A program made the translations under genes and the position numbers. Below are positions 61,224-64,000 of a stretch of 64,000 bases of DNA, one piece after another. Location of the stretch: positions 62,001 through 126,000 of the forward strand of contig SHVQ01000001.1 of assembly GCA_009694195.1 (NCBI GenBank). Reading direction: 5' to 3'. The notes below the pieces were generated by a model, which saw only the letters and a program-made list of their open reading frames with translations, was not told the DNA's origin and did not search any database. The first letter of the stretch is position 1. Every line of letters starts with the position of its first letter. The stretch is from Rhodospirillales bacterium (lineage in GTDB: Bacteria; Pseudomonadota; Alphaproteobacteria; Rhodospirillales; SHVQ01).

Positions 61224-62420
61224 ATGGCACAGACGACAGAATCCAACGGCTTCTTCGGCGCATACCGCGGGCTCGTCGAGGCCGGCAACATCCGCTCCGA
61301 CCCCGACCAGGAAGGCGCGGCGAAGCGGCTGCACGATCTGAACGTCGCACTCGCCGGGTACGCCCCGCAAATGGGCAAGGCCGGCTGGCTGGCGCGCCTC
61401 ACGATCGCGGGCGGGCAGAAGCCCGCGCCCAAGGGCATCTACCTCTGGGGCGGCGTCGGGCGCGGCAAATCGATGCTGATGGAGCTGTTCTACGGCCATG
61501 CGGGCGTGGAGGCGCGAAAGCATGTCCACTTCCACGCCTTCATGCAGGAGGTCCACCGCCGCGTCCATAATTTCCGCCAGGCGGTGAAGGCCGGCAAAGT
61601 GCCGGCGACGGCCGACCCCCTTGCCGCGCTTTCCAAGGTGATCGTCGACCAGGCGTGGCTCCTCTGCTTCGACGAGCTTCACGTGACGGACATCGGCGAC
61701 GCGATGATCCTCGGCCGCCTGTTCGAGTCGCTGTTCGAGCAGGGCGTGGTCGTCGTCACCACATCCAACCGCCCGCCGCACGACCTCTATAAGAACGGGC
61801 TGCAGCGCGAGCTCTTCCTGCCGTTCATCGGCTTGATCGAGCAAAAGCTCGACGTGATCGCGCTGGACGGCGGGACCGATTATCGCCTCGAGCGGCTCAC
61901 CGCCATGGACGTCTACGTGGTCGCCGAGGGCGGGACGGCCGACGCCGCCCTCGAAGAAAGCTTCCGGCGGCTCACCGTCGGCGCCACGCCCGCGAGCCTA
62001 CGCCTGGTCGTCCAGGGACGCGACCTCGTCGTGCCGCGCGCGGCCGAGGGCGTCGCCATGATGGGCTTCGCCGAGCTTTGCGAGCGGCCGCTCGGCGCCG
62101 CCGACTACCTGGAGATCGCGAGCCGCTTCCACACGCTGATCCTGAAGGGCATTCCCACGCTCGGGCCGGAGAAGCGGAACGAGGCGAAGCGCTTCGTCAC
62201 GCTCATCGACGCCCTCTACGAATCCAAGGTCAACCTCATCTGCTCGGCCGCGGCGGCGCCCCACGAGCTTTACCCGGCCGGCGACGGCGCCTTCGAGTTT
62301 CAACGCACCGTCTCCCGCCTGATGGAGATGCAGTCGCCCGAATACATGGCCAGGCCGCACCGCGACTCCGGCAGCGCGGAAAAGCGGGACCGCCGCGAGG
62401 GCCAAGTTGGGTTTGCGTAA
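61224..62420 (+). CDS. zapE: Cell division protein ZapE (AFG1-like ATPase)
   Basis: 398 residues from ATG 61224. Walker [10 protein letters not shown] (75-83), [12 protein letters not shown] near 93, Walker [12 protein letters not shown] near 147, sensor [11 protein letters not shown] near 178. The family is linked to Z-ring stability and to membrane-protein quality control in mitochondria. An in-frame start at 61065 lies in the hig promoter and is rejected. Confidence 0.93.
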   Translation: MAQTTESNGFFGAYRGLVEAGNIRSDPDQEGAAKRLHDLNVALAGYAPQMGKAGWLARLTIAGGQKPAPKGIYLWGGVGRGKSMLMELFYGHAGVEARKHVHFHAFMQEVHRRVHNFRQAVKAGKVPATADPLAALSKVIVDQAWLLCFDELHVTDIGDAMILGRLFESLFEQGVVVVTTSNRPPHDLYKNGLQRELFLPFIGLIEQKLDVIALDGGTDYRLERLTAMDVYVVAEGGTADAALEESFRRLTVGATPASLRLVVQGRDLVVPRAAEGVAMMGFAELCERPLGAADYLEIASRFHTLILKGIPTLGPEKRNEAKRFVTLIDALYESKVNLICSAAAAPHELYPAGDGAFEFQRTVSRLMEMQSPEYMARPHRDSGSAEKRDRREGQVGFA

Positions 62421-62528
62421 GGGCTGATTTCACCCCATATTTGGGCTAATTTGAGTGGTTCCGCGGGGGTCGGGGCTGACGCCGTCACCGCGAGATCTGT
62501 CATCGTCGGCGACGAAAGGACGGTTTCC

Positions 62529-63542
62529 ATGGAAACCATCGCGCTGCCTGGGAAGGGCGCCACGACGCTCGACAAGCTCGATCCCTCGATCGATGTCTTC
62601 GCCGAGATCGAGCGGCTGAGGCGCGAGAAGAACGTCGTCATCCTCGCCCACTATTACCAGGACGCGGAGATCCAGGATCTCGCGGACTTCATCGGCGACT
62701 CGCTCGATCTCTCTCGTAAAGCAGCCGAGACGAAAGCCGACGTCATCGCGTTCTGCGGCGTCCGTTTCATGGCCGAGGTCGCCAAGATCCTGAGCCCGGC
62801 GAAGACCGTCCTGCTGCCGGACGAGGAAGCCGGCTGCTCGCTCGAGGATTCGTGCAAGGCCGACGAGCTGCGCAAATACCGGGACGCGCACCCCGATACC
62901 ATCATCGTCACCTACATCAATTCGTCGGCCGAGGTGAAGGCCCTCTCCGACGTCATCGTGACCTCGTCCAGCGCCGAGCACATCGTTCGCCAGCTCCCGA
63001 AGGACAAGCCGATCATGTTCGCGCCCGACCGCCACTTGGGCGCCTATGTCGCGCGCGTGACCGGCCGGAAGATGGAATTGTGGAACGGAAGCTGCATCGT
63101 GCACGACCGCTTCTCCGCCCGCGAGCTCAGCAAGCTCAAGACCAAGCACCCGAAAGCGCCCGTGGTGGCGCACCCGGAGTGCACGGAAAGCATCCTCGCG
63201 TTCGCCGACCATGTCGGCTCCACCCGCTCGATCCTCGACTTCGTCGTGCAGCGGCCGGAGAAGGAATTCATCATCGCGACCGAGCGCCACATCATCCACC
63301 AGATGGAAAAGCTGGCGCCCGGCAAGACGTTCATTCCGGCGCCCGGCTCCGACGGCAGCTGCAATTGCGCGAGCTGCCCGTACATGGCCCTCAACACGGT
63401 CGAGAAGCTTTACCTCTCGCTCGTCAACATGGCGCCCAGGGTCGAGATTCCGGAAGCGCTGCGCGAGCAGGCCCTGAAGCCCTTGAAGCGCATGCTCGAG
63501 ATGTCGCCACCCGCGCCGGCCTCGGCCCGAGCCGCGGAATAG
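62529..63542 (+). CDS. nadA: Quinolinate synthase NadA
   Basis: [4Fe-4S] enzyme that condenses iminoaspartate with dihydroxyacetone phosphate. 337 residues from ATG 62529. VILAHYYQDAEIQDLADFIG near 37; cluster cysteines in AGCSLEDSC near 103, NGSCIVHDRF (Cys189) and a C-terminal CNCASCPYMALNT. It is followed 5 nt later by nadC; nadB is not between them. Confidence 0.96.
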   Translation: METIALPGKGATTLDKLDPSIDVFAEIERLRREKNVVILAHYYQDAEIQDLADFIGDSLDLSRKAAETKADVIAFCGVRFMAEVAKILSPAKTVLLPDEEAGCSLEDSCKADELRKYRDAHPDTIIVTYINSSAEVKALSDVIVTSSSAEHIVRQLPKDKPIMFAPDRHLGAYVARVTGRKMELWNGSCIVHDRFSARELSKLKTKHPKAPVVAHPECTESILAFADHVGSTRSILDFVVQRPEKEFIIATERHIIHQMEKLAPGKTFIPAPGSDGSCNCASCPYMALNTVEKLYLSLVNMAPRVEIPEALREQALKPLKRMLEMSPPAPASARAAE

Positions 63543-63547
63543 GCGCG

Positions 63548-64000
63548 ATGGCGGCCGCGGGGGAGCCGCCCCTTCCCGATCCGAAGGACGTGGCCGCCGT
63601 GATCGACGCGGCGCTGGCCGAAGACGTCGGCTTGGGCGACATCACGACGCGCGCGGTCATTCCGAAAGGCGCCCGCCTGAAGGCCGACGTCGTCGCGCGC
63701 GAGGAGATCGTCATCGCCGGGCTCCCCATCGCTCTTGAAGTGTTCCGGCGGCTTGCGCCCGATGCGACGATCGCGGTCAAGCTCGCGGAAGGCAGCATCG
63801 CCATGGCGGGCGCCACCATCGCCCGCGTCGAGGGGCCGGCGGAAGGCCTGCTCACGGCCGAACGCACGGCGCTCAATATCCTGCAACTGCTGTCGGGGAT
63901 CGCTACTCTCACGCGGAAGTATGTGGAACGGGTCAAGGGCACGAAGGCCGTGGTGCTGGATACCCGGAAGACGATCCCCGGCCTTCGCAACCTTTCCAAG
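63548..64000 (+). CDS. nadC: Nicotinate-nucleotide pyrophosphorylase NadC, 5' part
   Basis: Converts quinolinate and PRPP to nicotinate mononucleotide. The first 151 codons are in the window and the rest lies beyond. EDVGLGDITTRAVIP near 25, AERTALNILQLLSGIAT near 106 and the active-site LDTRKTIPGLRNL near 137 are diagnostic. Translationally close to nadA. Confidence 0.94.
   Translation, partial: MAAAGEPPLPDPKDVAAVIDAALAEDVGLGDITTRAVIPKGARLKADVVAREEIVIAGLPIALEVFRRLAPDATIAVKLAEGSIAMAGATIARVEGPAEGLLTAERTALNILQLLSGIATLTRKYVERVKGTKAVVLDTRKTIPGLRNLSK

Overview
This is a dense, GC-rich stretch of what looks like a main chromosome of an alphaproteobacterium. Gene content and order point to the Hyphomicrobiales/Rhodospirillales neighbourhood: a DUF1223 gene beside acnA beside a complete ccm cytochrome c maturation operon, an ffh-rpsP-rimM-trmD-rplS-leuCDB block, a dapF-mtaB-ftsY cluster, sdhCDAB, and small alphaproteobacterial families such as DUF6494. 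The genus cannot be fixed from sequence alone. I recognise no tRNA, rRNA, CRISPR array, prophage or transposase gene.

Layout. 1-5170 holds the 3' part of htpG, a secreted DUF1223 protein and aconitase (acnA, with promoter and a strong ribosome binding site). 5340-5480 is a gene-free stretch encoding a likely plus-strand small RNA: three hairpins, two with C-rich loops, and a perfect intrinsic terminator. 5596-13703 is ccmABCDEFGHI with pgk attached by a stop/start overlap, so c-type cytochrome assembly and a glycolytic kinase are translationally linked. 13706-21835 has an unusual chemoreceptor-like membrane protein, an iron(III)-type ABC importer and small genes. 21946-26049 has a GatC/AtzG-like peptide with its amidase, a second amidase and a DMT-family exporter. 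26124-29136 is ftsY-mtaB-dapF. 29234-39024 combines a PhnZ-like HD protein, an oligopeptide-type ABC importer with a fused ATPase and an embedded MmgE/PrpD gene, an M24 peptidase and a class II aldolase. 39039-39502 is a hicBA pair whose toxin gene has an internal stop.

39575-47848 is the SRP/ribosome/leucine/aspartate block: ffh, rpsP, rimM, trmD, rplS, leuC, leuD, leuB, asd. 47891-51124 contains a broken response regulator, pyridoxal kinase, a malyl-CoA lyase-like gene and, fused against it, a decayed mesaconyl-CoA hydratase. 51125-52264 is the longest gene-poor gap; it carries strong minus-strand hairpins with U-runs and an AT-rich patch with a perfect DnaA box. 52265-55637 is sdhCDAB. 55734-59818 carries accessory metabolic genes: DUF6494, PaiB-like, sterol-desaturase-like, an EctD-like dioxygenase and a SAF-domain oxidoreductase. 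59819-60412 is a repeat-rich gap. The end holds a higBA toxin-antitoxin operon with a readable promoter/operator, zapE, nadA and the 5' part of nadC.

The window combines ordinary core metabolism (TCA cycle, NAD, leucine, lysine/threonine, cytochrome c maturation, protein targeting) with uptake and accessory functions. It also shows gene decay: at least three broken genes (hicA, a response regulator, mesaconyl-CoA hydratase). The best leads for new biology are the C-rich-loop small RNA, the structured RNA region before sdhC, the chemoreceptor-like protein with an altered tip, and the PhnZ-like HD protein.
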